NCBI GenBank assembly: GCA_017446095.1
Contig: JAFSRN010000004.1
Span: 1 to 64,000, forward strand
Length of the DNA: 64,000 nt
Reading direction: 5' to 3'
From: Eubacterium sp.
GTDB taxonomy: Bacteria; Bacillota; Clostridia; Oscillospirales; Acutalibacteraceae
Part shown: piece after piece, positions 27,044 to 36,654 of the stretch
Position numbering within the stretch: position 1 is the stretch's first letter
Layout of the letters: the number at the start of each line of letters is the position of its first letter
Notes under the pieces: model-generated
What the model was told of the DNA's origin: nothing
The model's database searches: none
Seen by the model: the letters and a program-made list of their open reading frames with translations, nothing else
Program-made: the position numbers and the translations under genes

Positions 27044-28055
27044 TGACTTCACCTGCTCTCTGCTTAATATATTCTGCAATAAGCTTTGCAGAGTTTTCAA
27101 TATCCGCCGTGTCTACAACCTCTATGGGTGAGTGCATATACTTTTCCGGCACGGACACAAGCGCGGTGCGTATCCCCGATTGAGTAAGCGAAATACGGTC
27201 TGCATTAGTTCCTGTGCGACCGCCGCCCATAATCTCTTTCTGATACGGGATACCGCACTTTTCACCGACTGCAACAAGCTTTTCGGACATCTCTCTGTCA
27301 AGCACAGGCGAAAAGCCAATCATCGGACCTTTGCCAAGCTCTCCGCATTCCGACTTTTTGCAAAGCGGACTGAAGCCGAAGGAAACGTCAACTGCAATCG
27401 CGTCATCAACATCCTTACCAAAAGCGCCCACTGCAGCGCCGCGGATGCCGACCTCTTCCTGTGAGGAAAACATTGCCGTAACCTTGCAGGGTGCGTTTTT
27501 AAGCATATCAAGCGCGAGGATAAGCACCGCAACACCTGATCTGTCATCAAGCACGGAAGCGGAAATCTGCGTGTTCAAAAGCGGCGTAAAGTTGCGGCTG
27601 AACGTGATTCTGTCGCCAAGGGAAATAACCTTTTCCGCCTCTTCTTTAGTCATACCGATGTCAACTGCAACCTCATCAAACTTCGGCGCCTTATTGTTAT
27701 CGTCGTCCTTTTGCAGATGCGGAGGAAGCGTGGAAATAACGCCTTTGACTTCCTCTTTGCCCCATATGCTGACTTCGCTTGCAAAAAGCATTCTGTTATC
27801 TACTCCGCCGCACGCGTCAAGCTTGATAAAGCCGTCGTCGGTAATGCTTTTAACAATCATACCGATTTCGTCAATATGTGCGTCAAGCATAATGTGGTAG
27901 CCTTCACCCATCGTGCAGAACACGTTGTTCATGCTATCTGTAGTGACTGTACCGTAATCTGCAAGTATTTCTGTTAAAGTTTGTTTTATGCCGTCCTCTG
28001 CGCCGCTGACGCCGATTGCAGAGGTAAGGCGTTTAAGTAATTCTGCTGTGTTCAT
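27036..28055 (-). CDS. M42 family metallo-aminopeptidase, copy B
   Basis: A 339-aa M42 peptidase. The motifs match copy A with changes: DAHIDEIGM, VLDDRSGV, SSQEEVGIRG, DVSFGF and KYMHSPIE, the last being the more classical form of the final His segment. The protease loop GGGRTGTNAD is complete. The start at 28055 has TGAGG five bases upstream. It follows murD by seven bases. Division of substrates between the two copies cannot be told from sequence. Confidence 0.92.
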   Translation of the reverse strand: MNTAELLKRLTSAIGVSGAEDGIKQTLTEILADYGTVTTDSMNNVFCTMGEGYHIMLDAHIDEIGMIVKSITDDGFIKLDACGGVDNRMLFASEVSIWGKEEVKGVISTLPPHLQKDDDNNKAPKFDEVAVDIGMTKEEAEKVISLGDRITFSRNFTPLLNTQISASVLDDRSGVAVLILALDMLKNAPCKVTAMFSSQEEVGIRGAAVGAFGKDVDDAIAVDVSFGFSPLCKKSECGELGKGPMIGFSPVLDREMSEKLVAVGEKCGIPYQKEIMGGGRTGTNADRISLTQSGIRTALVSVPEKYMHSPIEVVDTADIENSAKLIAEYIKQRAGEVNA

Positions 28056-28062
28056 ATCTGCC

Positions 28063-29484
28063 TCAAAACTCATTTACTAATCTTTTGAACTCTCTGCCCC
28101 TGTACTCAAAGGTTTTGAACTGGTCAAACGCAGGGCAAGCAGGACAGAGCGAAACAATATCGCCTGCAACTGCTTTTTCTTTAGCGATATTTACCGCGCT
28201 TTCAAGCACGTCGGTTTTAATTACCTCTGTCTGTCCGTTGTAATCGGGGTGATTTACAACGCAGTCGTAAATCTTATCTGCCGTTGCGCCGTTGAGCACA
28301 AGCAGCTTGACGTACTTAAGTATATACGGCACCATCTCCGTCATATCGTTGCCTTTATCGGAACCGCCCATAATCACAATAATGCGCGTGCCGAACGCCT
28401 TTAAGCCACTGATTACGCGCGAAGGTGAAGTTGCGATCGAGTCGTTATAGTACCTCACGCCAGCGAACTCACGCACAAACTCAATGCGGTGCTCAACTCC
28501 GCCGAAGGTCTGCGCAATCTTTTTGATATTATCCGTGCTGACGTAGCCCCAAACTGCGCAGATTGCGGTGCAATAGTTTTCTATATTATGGTCACCGGGG
28601 ATAACAATATCGCTCTTGTTCATAACAAGCGTTTTGCTGCTGCCATCAGTGTAGTATATGTTGCCGTCCGTTGAATCCATATACGCGCCGCGGCTAACAG
28701 GGTGCTTAATGGAAAACTCTGACAGCACGCCACGCACGTCAAAACGCATATCATGGTAAACGGTGTTGCCGATTGAGTAATCGCAGTCGGCGTTGAGCAC
28801 GGTGCGCGCTGCGGCATCCTGATAAATCAGAATATTGCGCTTTGCGTCAACGTATTCGTCAAGCGAAATGTGGTGATCCTGATGCGTGCACTCAATGTTT
28901 GTTACAACCGCAACATCGGGCTTTTTAACAAGGTTGCCCATCGTGAGCAGCTGAAAGGACGAAAGCTCAACCACGGCGATATCGTCTTCCGTAATATTAT
29001 CAAGTTCGGGCATAAGCGCCTTGCCGATATTACCGCCGAGGAACACGCGTTTGCCCTGCGCCTCGAGCATTTTTGCAATAAGCGTGGTGGTTGTGGTCTT
29101 GCCGTTTGAGCCTGTCACCGCAAAAAGCTTTGCAGGGCAGTATTCAAAAAAGACTTCCATCTCCGTAGTAACAGTCTGACCGCGCTTGATGCACTCGCCT
29201 ATCCACTCATTCTGAAACGGAAGAATACCGTGCGAGCGGAATACAACGTCCATTTGTGGCAGGATGTCAAGATAGTTTTCGCCAAGCGAAAAATGCACGC
29301 CAAGCGCTTCAAGATTTTCGCAAATCTCCGCGCCGATATAATCCTTATCGCGCCTGTCGCAAGCCCAAACGTCGATACCGTGCTTGGCAAGAAACTCTGC
29401 GCATGGCGTGTTTGCAACGCCCATGCCGACAAACGCAACCTTTTTGCCTTTGATAGTCTGAATATATTTTTCTGCAGGTGTCAT
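28063..29484 (-). CDS. murD: UDP-N-acetylmuramoylalanine--D-glutamate ligase (MurD)
   Basis: Adds D-Glu to UDP-MurNAc-L-Ala in peptidoglycan precursor synthesis. The 473-aa protein has an N-terminal Rossmann-like UDP-binding domain (VAFVGMGVANT), the ATP loop TGSNGKTT at about 124-131, the VELSSFQL motif and a C-terminal domain with YYNDSIATSPS. The segment that is usually NxxxNHLDxH reads NIECTHQDHH here, an unusual version that keeps the histidines. It stands apart from any mur cluster, between an unknown membrane protein and the M42 pair. AAGGAG precedes the ATG. Confidence 0.95.
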   Translation of the reverse strand: MTPAEKYIQTIKGKKVAFVGMGVANTPCAEFLAKHGIDVWACDRRDKDYIGAEICENLEALGVHFSLGENYLDILPQMDVVFRSHGILPFQNEWIGECIKRGQTVTTEMEVFFEYCPAKLFAVTGSNGKTTTTTLIAKMLEAQGKRVFLGGNIGKALMPELDNITEDDIAVVELSSFQLLTMGNLVKKPDVAVVTNIECTHQDHHISLDEYVDAKRNILIYQDAAARTVLNADCDYSIGNTVYHDMRFDVRGVLSEFSIKHPVSRGAYMDSTDGNIYYTDGSSKTLVMNKSDIVIPGDHNIENYCTAICAVWGYVSTDNIKKIAQTFGGVEHRIEFVREFAGVRYYNDSIATSPSRVISGLKAFGTRIIVIMGGSDKGNDMTEMVPYILKYVKLLVLNGATADKIYDCVVNHPDYNGQTEVIKTDVLESAVNIAKEKAVAGDIVSLCPACPAFDQFKTFEYRGREFKRLVNEF

Positions 29485-29506
29485 AGTTTACTCCTTAGTT
29501 TGAAAA

Positions 29507-30340
29507 TTAGTGTGAAAAGAAGTTTCCGCGTCTGTATTCGTTTAAATCAAAGTTCTTCATATGCTCTTCCAGCTCATCCTGAAACGGCAGTCGCTCGCCT
29601 TTAAGCGAGTCCTCAATCGGGACTTCGGTATTCATAACATAAGTTGCAATCATCTGCTGGCACTTTGTGGGGTTATTACCGAGGAAATACACGCGTCCAC
29701 TGCTGACTTCGGCAATAGCCATTGCAACCTTGATTCTGTCTTTTTTACCCATTGAGGTAATCGATTTGGAAAGTGAGATTGCGCCCTCGTCCGCCTTGTC
29801 GCATATAAACAACAAAACCGCATTGCCAGTGCGGCGAAGAAGCACCGCCGTAAGGTCGTACACAACGCTGTCTAAATGTGCAACAACGTCGTTTTTATCG
29901 AGGTCGTCGATATTTACCGCATAAAAGATTTCGCCGCGTTTTATACCGCGCAGGGCGAAGTCAAGTTCGGTAAGTTCAAGATTTTCGCTGATGGCAAACG
30001 CGCCGCCGATTAAATCCTCGCGCACCGCCTTGTAGTAGCTGTCAACAGTAGTTTCTGTACGCTTTGTGCGGTAGTATCCGCAGTCGGACAGCTCGTGCTC
30101 GACATTTGTAAGAAATGCGTCCGACTTACCGTATTTTGAATAGTAGTACATCACGATTGCGAGCGAGGCTATAACCATAACTTCGCTGATGTAATGCACA
30201 GTCAGCGCGGCGGATTTGCCAAGCGCTTCCACTATATAGTTTTCCGTACCGATAAGCGCAAGCAACAGTATCGCCGTGGCGATGACTATTACGTTCATAA
30301 TGCGCTTAATCTGCCTTTGTTTTTTTCTGAATTCTCTCAT
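29507..30340 (-). CDS. Unknown protein with two N-terminal membrane helices
   Basis: I do not recognise this 277-aa protein. A basic start (REFRKKQRQIKR) is followed by two membrane helices at about 14-33 and 46-66, which would place both ends in the cytoplasm. The rest (about 70-277) is a soluble alpha/beta-looking domain with alternating strands such as AVLLFICDKA and GRVYFLGNN and no known catalytic motif. It ends in a charged tail. It is 13 bases after ligA and 22 before murD with a clear AGGA ribosome site, so it is a real, co-expressed gene. Confidence 0.75.
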   Translation of the reverse strand: MREFRKKQRQIKRIMNVIVIATAILLLALIGTENYIVEALGKSAALTVHYISEVMVIASLAIVMYYYSKYGKSDAFLTNVEHELSDCGYYRTKRTETTVDSYYKAVREDLIGGAFAISENLELTELDFALRGIKRGEIFYAVNIDDLDKNDVVAHLDSVVYDLTAVLLRRTGNAVLLFICDKADEGAISLSKSITSMGKKDRIKVAMAIAEVSSGRVYFLGNNPTKCQQMIATYVMNTEVPIEDSLKGERLPFQDELEEHMKNFDLNEYRRGNFFSH

Positions 30341-30353
30341 TATTTGTCCTGCT

Positions 30354-32371
<2,018 letters not shown>

Positions 32372-32385
32372 TAAGGAACACAAAA

Positions 32386-32410
32386 AAATACAGGGCAAAA
32401 CCCTGTATTT
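32386..32410 (-). terminator. Terminator after dut
   Basis: A perfect ten-bp stem, AAATACAGGG with CCCTGTATTT, loop of five, with a run of T on the minus strand directly after it. It separates dut from the ligA promoter. Confidence 0.88.
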
Positions 32411-32416
32411 CAAAAC

Positions 32417-32442
32417 GGGACGTCGAGGACGCCGTCCCCTAC
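32417..32442 (+). repeat. Hairpin repeat, copy 2 (CTAC tail; supplies the dut stop codon)
   Basis: GGGACGTCG pairs with CGCCGTCCC (one T-C mismatch) around AGGA and is followed by CTAC, the same tail as copies 1 and 3. The complement of CTA in the tail is the TAG stop of dut. Confidence 0.6.
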
Positions 32443-32948
32443 TTTGTTGTTGAGCCGAAGCCACCGTCGCGTACGCCGTCTGCGCTGTCGTCTTCTGTAA
32501 CTCCGAACGGCAGGAATATTCCCTGCGCAAAGCCATCCCCTGCGGTAACCGTAACGCTGTGACCTTCGTCGTGCGCGTCGCAGGACATTTTAATCATAAT
32601 ATGCCCTTCGTTAGACGAATTGTAGTAGTCGGCGTCGATTATGCCGACGGTGTTATCAAGACCGATTCTGTGCTTGAAGCCGAGCCCTGAACGCGGAAAG
32701 ATGCACAGCACCCAGCCGTCTGCAATTTTTGCACGGATACCCGTTGGCACAAGCACGGATTTGCCCTGCTCAAAGGTAACGTCGGCAGGCGCGTAAAAAT
32801 CATAACCTGCAGAACCTGCGGTAGCCCTTTGGGGCAGTTTTATGCTGTCATAGACAGCCTTAACATCCTTTGTATCGGGAAAGTTTTTTAGCCACATTGC
32901 CTCAAACTGTTCAAACGAAACCTTTTTAAATTCAGCTATTTTCTGCAT
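32439..32948 (-). CDS. dut: dUTP diphosphatase (dUTPase)
   Basis: Splits dUTP to dUMP and pyrophosphate, keeping uracil out of DNA and feeding dTMP synthesis. The 169-aa trimeric-type enzyme has all five motifs: AGYDFYAPAD, PRSGLGFK, GIIDADYY, GDGFAQGIFLPF and the C-terminal DGGFGSTTK. It has an N-terminal extension of about 35 residues relative to the shortest homologues. The start at 32948 (MQKIAEF) has AAAGGAG eight bases upstream. It is flanked by copies of the hairpin repeat on both sides, and its last codons run into one of them. Confidence 0.95.
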   Translation of the reverse strand: MQKIAEFKKVSFEQFEAMWLKNFPDTKDVKAVYDSIKLPQRATAGSAGYDFYAPADVTFEQGKSVLVPTGIRAKIADGWVLCIFPRSGLGFKHRIGLDNTVGIIDADYYNSSNEGHIMIKMSCDAHDEGHSVTVTAGDGFAQGIFLPFGVTEDDSADGVRDGGFGSTTK

Positions 32949-32968
32949 AAAATCAGCTCCTTTACGGC

Positions 32969-33002
32969 GGAGCGATGTGGTCATCGCTCCCTACAATTGT
33001 AG
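32969..33002 (+). repeat. Hairpin repeat, copy 3 (GGAGCGATG stem, CTACAATTGTAG tail)
   Basis: A nine-bp perfect stem, GGAGCGATG with CATCGCTCC, loop TGGT, followed by the perfect palindrome CTACAATTGTAG. Compared with copy 1 one A-T pair is replaced by G-C. It lies between the kinase stop and the dut ribosome site. Confidence 0.8.
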
Positions 33003-33027
33003 CATAAAGGAGCCTTGAAGTAAAGAA

Positions 33028-35355
33028 TTAGTTTTGTGCTTTTGGCAGCATTACCTGTGCTTTGAACAGGTCGCCGTCAATCGTGATGTTGAGGAAGCCG
33101 TTCTGCGCTCTGCAGAGGTTATCTGCAATGGACAGACCGAGTCCGTTGCCCTCGTTAGTGCGTGATTTATCCCCGCGGACAAAGCGTTCTTTCAGCTCTT
33201 CAACAGGGATATCTAGCGGCTCGGCAGAGGTGTTTTTAATCTCGAAAATGCTGAAGTTCTGTGTTTCGTAAACATCGGCATACACGCGTGTGCCTGTAAG
33301 GGAATACTTGCGCGCGTTTGAGATAAGATTTTCTATAACGCGGTACGTCTTATTGCCGTCGGCAAAGGCGAAAACTGTGCGCTGATCACCCTTGAACACA
33401 AAGGATAAGCCGCAGTCCGCAAATTCCTGCTGATGCTCAACAACCGCCTGCGTTGCAAGCTCGCCAAGGTTAAGGTTAATAGGCTGAATGTTGATTACGC
33501 CGCTTGTAATCTTAGACGCTTCAACCAGATCTTCGATAAGGCGCTTGAGCTTTTTGCCCTTGTCGTCAAGAACAGAGATATACTCTTTAGCATTTTCATC
33601 CTCAATGTTGCAGCCTTTGAGCAGGTCAACATAGGTGATAATTGATGTGAGCGGCGTTTTAAGGTCGTGCGATACATTGGTGATAAGCTCGGTGCGCATA
33701 CGCTCGTCCTTAACTGCCTGTTCAACTGCATTCTGCAGCTCTGCCTGCGTGTAGTTAAGCGAGTTAACAAGCAGTTTAAGGCTGTTTGGCAGCTTGTTGT
33801 AATCCACCTGCGGCACCTGCCTGAAATGCGCCGCGGTGATGATTGCATCAAGATTTTTGAGGTATTTTACTGCGTGAACAAACAGCGTAATATTAACCGC
33901 TATGCTGACTGCAAAGAAGAAGCACGCGCCGCCTGCCGAATTGCCTGCACGGCAGCCGAGAATAATAAGCACAAAGAATGCGTTCAGTGCGGCATAGCTT
34001 ATAACAACGCGATGAAGAAGCTTATCGAAGTTCGCCGGCTTGAATGTGAAGAAATCCTTGAGTTTGCCGAAAATGTACTTGCACGGCTTTTTGATTATGT
34101 GCTTGTAAATAATATAGATGAGCGTGTTCTGATACAGCTTTCTGTCGCTCTTGCACACGCGGACAAACGAAGTCATAAACTCAATAAACAATGCCCAGAT
34201 AAGCGCGCAAACCGCGTAAATACTGATATACAACCATTTTTCAAACGGGTAAGCAAAGCCTATAATGACTTCATACAGGAATGCAAACAACAGGCAAAGT
34301 CCCACCTGCGCGCCCGCGGTAAGCACAAGGTGCAAATCTGTAGGCATACGGTCGATAAACGCCGGTTTAAGTTTGCCGTCCTTATCTCTGTTGCCGCAAA
34401 TCACAAGCGAAATTACAGCAAATACAACTGCTAAAGCCAGAAGAATCGCGCCCCAGATTGCACAGGTGAGCAGGTTGGTATTTTTTGTTCTTTCGGCAGC
34501 GTCGATATCGGCTGCATATGAGTTAAATACTTCCTTGTCGTCCTTAACGTAAAAGTAATAATCGCAGTCGCTGCGAAAACGCTCGAATTCTACTCCCTCG
34601 GATTTGTCAAAGAAGCCCGTAAGCCCCTCACCGCAGGTTATTATGCCGTTTTTTACGACGCAAGAATACTTGTGAGAAAGCACGGTTTTCTCATCCGGCG
34701 TTGCCTCCTCGCTGTTGTAATTAACGCCGCTTTTGCTGTTAACAGCGTACATCGACGCATCGTGGCTGATATTGTCAGGATAGAAGTTTGCACGCTCTTT
34801 GAAGTCATTTGAGTTGACAAAAGCATCATAAATCTCATTAAACTTTAAGGTCACGGCAACCGCGTCGTAGCTGTCGTAGGCAATCTGATCGTCAAGAGAA
34901 ACCGTTAAATCAAAATCGAAGTTAGCGGCACCTGCATCATAATTCAGAGTGTAGGAATCGGTAAAATACTTTTCCTCCTCGGAATAATCGCCCTCTTCCC
35001 TCTCAAGTTCAAAATAACTATTCTGCGCCTCAAGATAGTTTTTAACCATAGCGGACACAAACGACTCGCGGTATTTTTCCAGATTTTTCTGCAGGGTTTT
35101 GGTATCGTTCAGCGCAAGCATATTGTTTGCGTAAACAATGTCGTTATAAATACGCTCGCTGACTTTGTTTGAATCCTTAACTTCCTTTTGCATAGGGCTG
35201 CCGTTGAAGTCGTCAAACGTAATATCATACGAATGGCAGGCGCCTACTATATTTTCCACAAAATACGCAGAACCTGCAACGCACGCAACGGACAGCAGAA
35301 TGCAAATGAATTTAACTAAAAAATTAGATTTTTTCGACCTTGTAGCCAAGACCAT
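33028..35355 (-). CDS. Sensor histidine kinase with a large extracellular region and six membrane helices
   Basis: A 775-aa membrane kinase paired with the OmpR-type regulator. A first helix at about 12-34 leads into an extracellular region of about 255 residues that I cannot assign. Five more helices follow at about 295-320, 341-367, 374-398, 447-468 and 476-497. The kinase core has the HisKA H-box with His563 (NVSHDLKTPLTS), N-box (NLISNARKYS) and G-box (GNGLGLSIA). The core resembles VanS/PhoR-type kinases. The ATG at 35355 overlaps the regulator by 32 bases and has AAAGG six bases upstream. The signal is unknown. Confidence 0.9.
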   Translation of the reverse strand: MVLATRSKKSNFLVKFICILLSVACVAGSAYFVENIVGACHSYDITFDDFNGSPMQKEVKDSNKVSERIYNDIVYANNMLALNDTKTLQKNLEKYRESFVSAMVKNYLEAQNSYFELEREEGDYSEEEKYFTDSYTLNYDAGAANFDFDLTVSLDDQIAYDSYDAVAVTLKFNEIYDAFVNSNDFKERANFYPDNISHDASMYAVNSKSGVNYNSEEATPDEKTVLSHKYSCVVKNGIITCGEGLTGFFDKSEGVEFERFRSDCDYYFYVKDDKEVFNSYAADIDAAERTKNTNLLTCAIWGAILLALAVVFAVISLVICGNRDKDGKLKPAFIDRMPTDLHLVLTAGAQVGLCLLFAFLYEVIIGFAYPFEKWLYISIYAVCALIWALFIEFMTSFVRVCKSDRKLYQNTLIYIIYKHIIKKPCKYIFGKLKDFFTFKPANFDKLLHRVVISYAALNAFFVLIILGCRAGNSAGGACFFFAVSIAVNITLFVHAVKYLKNLDAIITAAHFRQVPQVDYNKLPNSLKLLVNSLNYTQAELQNAVEQAVKDERMRTELITNVSHDLKTPLTSIITYVDLLKGCNIEDENAKEYISVLDDKGKKLKRLIEDLVEASKITSGVINIQPINLNLGELATQAVVEHQQEFADCGLSFVFKGDQRTVFAFADGNKTYRVIENLISNARKYSLTGTRVYADVYETQNFSIFEIKNTSAEPLDIPVEELKERFVRGDKSRTNEGNGLGLSIADNLCRAQNGFLNITIDGDLFKAQVMLPKAQN

Positions 35356-36013
35356 ACACCACCTTTACATACTTTGGTTCTTTGGGATTGATTTCAATTT
35401 TTTCGCGGATGTTACGAATATGTACGGTGACAGTTTTTTCTATGCCAAAGGAAGCCTCGTTCCACACAGCCTCATAAATCTGGGAGGAGGACAGAACGCT
35501 GTTCATATTCTGCATAAGGTACTCTAAAATCTTGTATTCCCTTGCAGTCAGATGCACAGGCTCTCCGTCAACTGTGACCTGCTTTGACTTTGTGTCAAGC
35601 ACAAGACCGCCGGTAACAAGCTGATCCTTCGTGATTTGCATTGAGCCGAGCGACGAGTAGCGCCTGATCTGGCTTTTTACGCGCGCCATAAGTTCAAGCG
35701 GATTGAACGGCTTTGTAACGTAATCGTCCGCGCCGAAGGACAGACCCGCGATTTTGTCCGTATCCTCGCTCTTGGCGGAAAGCATAATAATCGGGAAATT
35801 ATACTTTTCGCGGATTTTGAGCGTTGCGGACACGCCGTCGAGCTCGGGCATCATAATGTCGAGAATAAGGCAATGAACCTCATTACTCTCAATTACCTCA
35901 AGCGCTTCCCTGCCGTTTGAAGCAGTAAGAACCTTGTACCCCTCATTTTCAAGGTAAATCTTTATTGAGTTGCAGATTGCAACATCGTCGTCGCATACTA
36001 AAACTGTGTACAT
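35324..36013 (-). CDS. OmpR/PhoB-family response regulator
   Basis: A 229-aa two-domain regulator. The receiver domain has the acidic pocket (VCDDD), phospho-acceptor Asp52 in LILDIMMPELDG and the conserved Lys in YVTKPFNPLEL. The C-terminal winged helix (ARE-YKILEYL, then TVTVHIRNIREKIE) binds DNA. The start at 36013 has GGAGGG six bases upstream; two upstream ATGs are too close to it. It is transcribed before its kinase from a promoter with a good -35 and poor -10, as expected for an activated or autoregulated gene. Confidence 0.93.
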   Translation of the reverse strand: MYTVLVCDDDVAICNSIKIYLENEGYKVLTASNGREALEVIESNEVHCLILDIMMPELDGVSATLKIREKYNFPIIMLSAKSEDTDKIAGLSFGADDYVTKPFNPLELMARVKSQIRRYSSLGSMQITKDQLVTGGLVLDTKSKQVTVDGEPVHLTAREYKILEYLMQNMNSVLSSSQIYEAVWNEASFGIEKTVTVHIRNIREKIEINPKEPKYVKVVYGLGYKVEKI

Positions 36014-36055
36014 ATTCATCCCTCCATGCACATTAAATCAAATCGGAATAAAAGC

Positions 36056-36084
36056 TATGTAAAGCAAAAATAAAGAATTGTCAA
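36056..36084 (-). promoter_or_regulatory. Probable promoter of the two-component operon
   Basis: On the minus strand: a perfect TTGACA (36079-36084), a 17-base spacer and a weak -10 TACATA (36056-36061). The weak -10 suggests help from an activator, possibly the regulator itself. Confidence 0.5.
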
Positions 36085-36143
36085 AGTTGATTTCAGTTTA
36101 ATATAATATCAAATTATTTAATTAATTACAATAGTAAAACATA

Positions 36144-36170
36144 ACAGCAGGGCGATTTACACCCTGCTGT
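36144..36170 (-). terminator. Terminator after endoA
   Basis: ACAGCAGGG pairs perfectly with CCCTGCTGT (nine bp, loop of nine). On the minus strand it is followed by TATGTTTT. It begins four bases after the endoA stop. Confidence 0.8.
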
Positions 36171-36173
36171 GAT

Positions 36174-36515
36174 TTATAACCCGAAGCTGACTGTTAATGC
36201 TTCATTTACTTTTCCCATATCATTGCCGTCAAGAGTTCCCATTTTCTCGCGCAGGCGGCGTTTATCGATAGTTCGCACCTGTTCAAGCAGCACTACGCTG
36301 TCCTTTGCAAGACCGCACTCCTTTGCGTCTACCTCTATATGCGTGGGCAGGTTGTTTTTATCCTGCCGGGAAGTTATCGCTGCAGCTATTACTGTTGGCG
36401 AAAACTTGTTGCCTACGTCATTCTGAACGATTAAAACAGGTCTTACACCGCCTTGCTCGGAGCCGACAACGGGACTTAAATCGGCATAGAATATATCACC
36501 GCGTTTAACGTACAT
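36174..36515 (-). CDS. EndoA/MazF-type mRNA interferase
   Basis: A 113-aa single-strand RNA endonuclease very like B. subtilis EndoA (NdoA), which cuts at UACAU. Shared segments include [20 protein letters not shown] and [11 protein letters not shown]. The catalytic Arg25 and Thr48 are in place. The start at 36515 (MYVKRGD) has GGGTGA five bases upstream; a GTG three codons earlier is part of that site. No MazE/EndoAI-like antitoxin gene is next to it: the 139 bases upstream hold only the terminator of the trpB-like gene and AT-rich DNA. Confidence 0.92.
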   Translation of the reverse strand: MYVKRGDIFYADLSPVVGSEQGGVRPVLIVQNDVGNKFSPTVIAAAITSRQDKNNLPTHIEVDAKECGLAKDSVVLLEQVRTIDKRRLREKMGTLDGNDMGKVNEALTVSFGL

Positions 36516-36615
36516 TTTAATCACCCAATAAATAATCTACATTTATATATTTGCCATAAAAATGAAGTTTTAAACATCTATTTTATTATATTCAGGATAT
36601 TTATTGAGTGATATA

Positions 36616-36643
36616 AAACGGGAGAGCTGACGCCCTCCCGTTT
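36616..36643 (-). terminator. Terminator after the trpB-like gene
   Basis: AAACGGGAG pairs with CTCCCGTTT (nine bp, loop of ten), with TATAT on the minus-strand exit side. It begins 12 bases after the stop codon. Confidence 0.8.
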
Positions 36644-36654
36644 AAATGTAATTA

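Noticed and set aside
36516-36654. A hidden EndoAI antitoxin upstream of the EndoA gene
   Set aside because: No start codon with a ribosome site and ribbon-helix-helix-like peptide can be read in these 139 bases.
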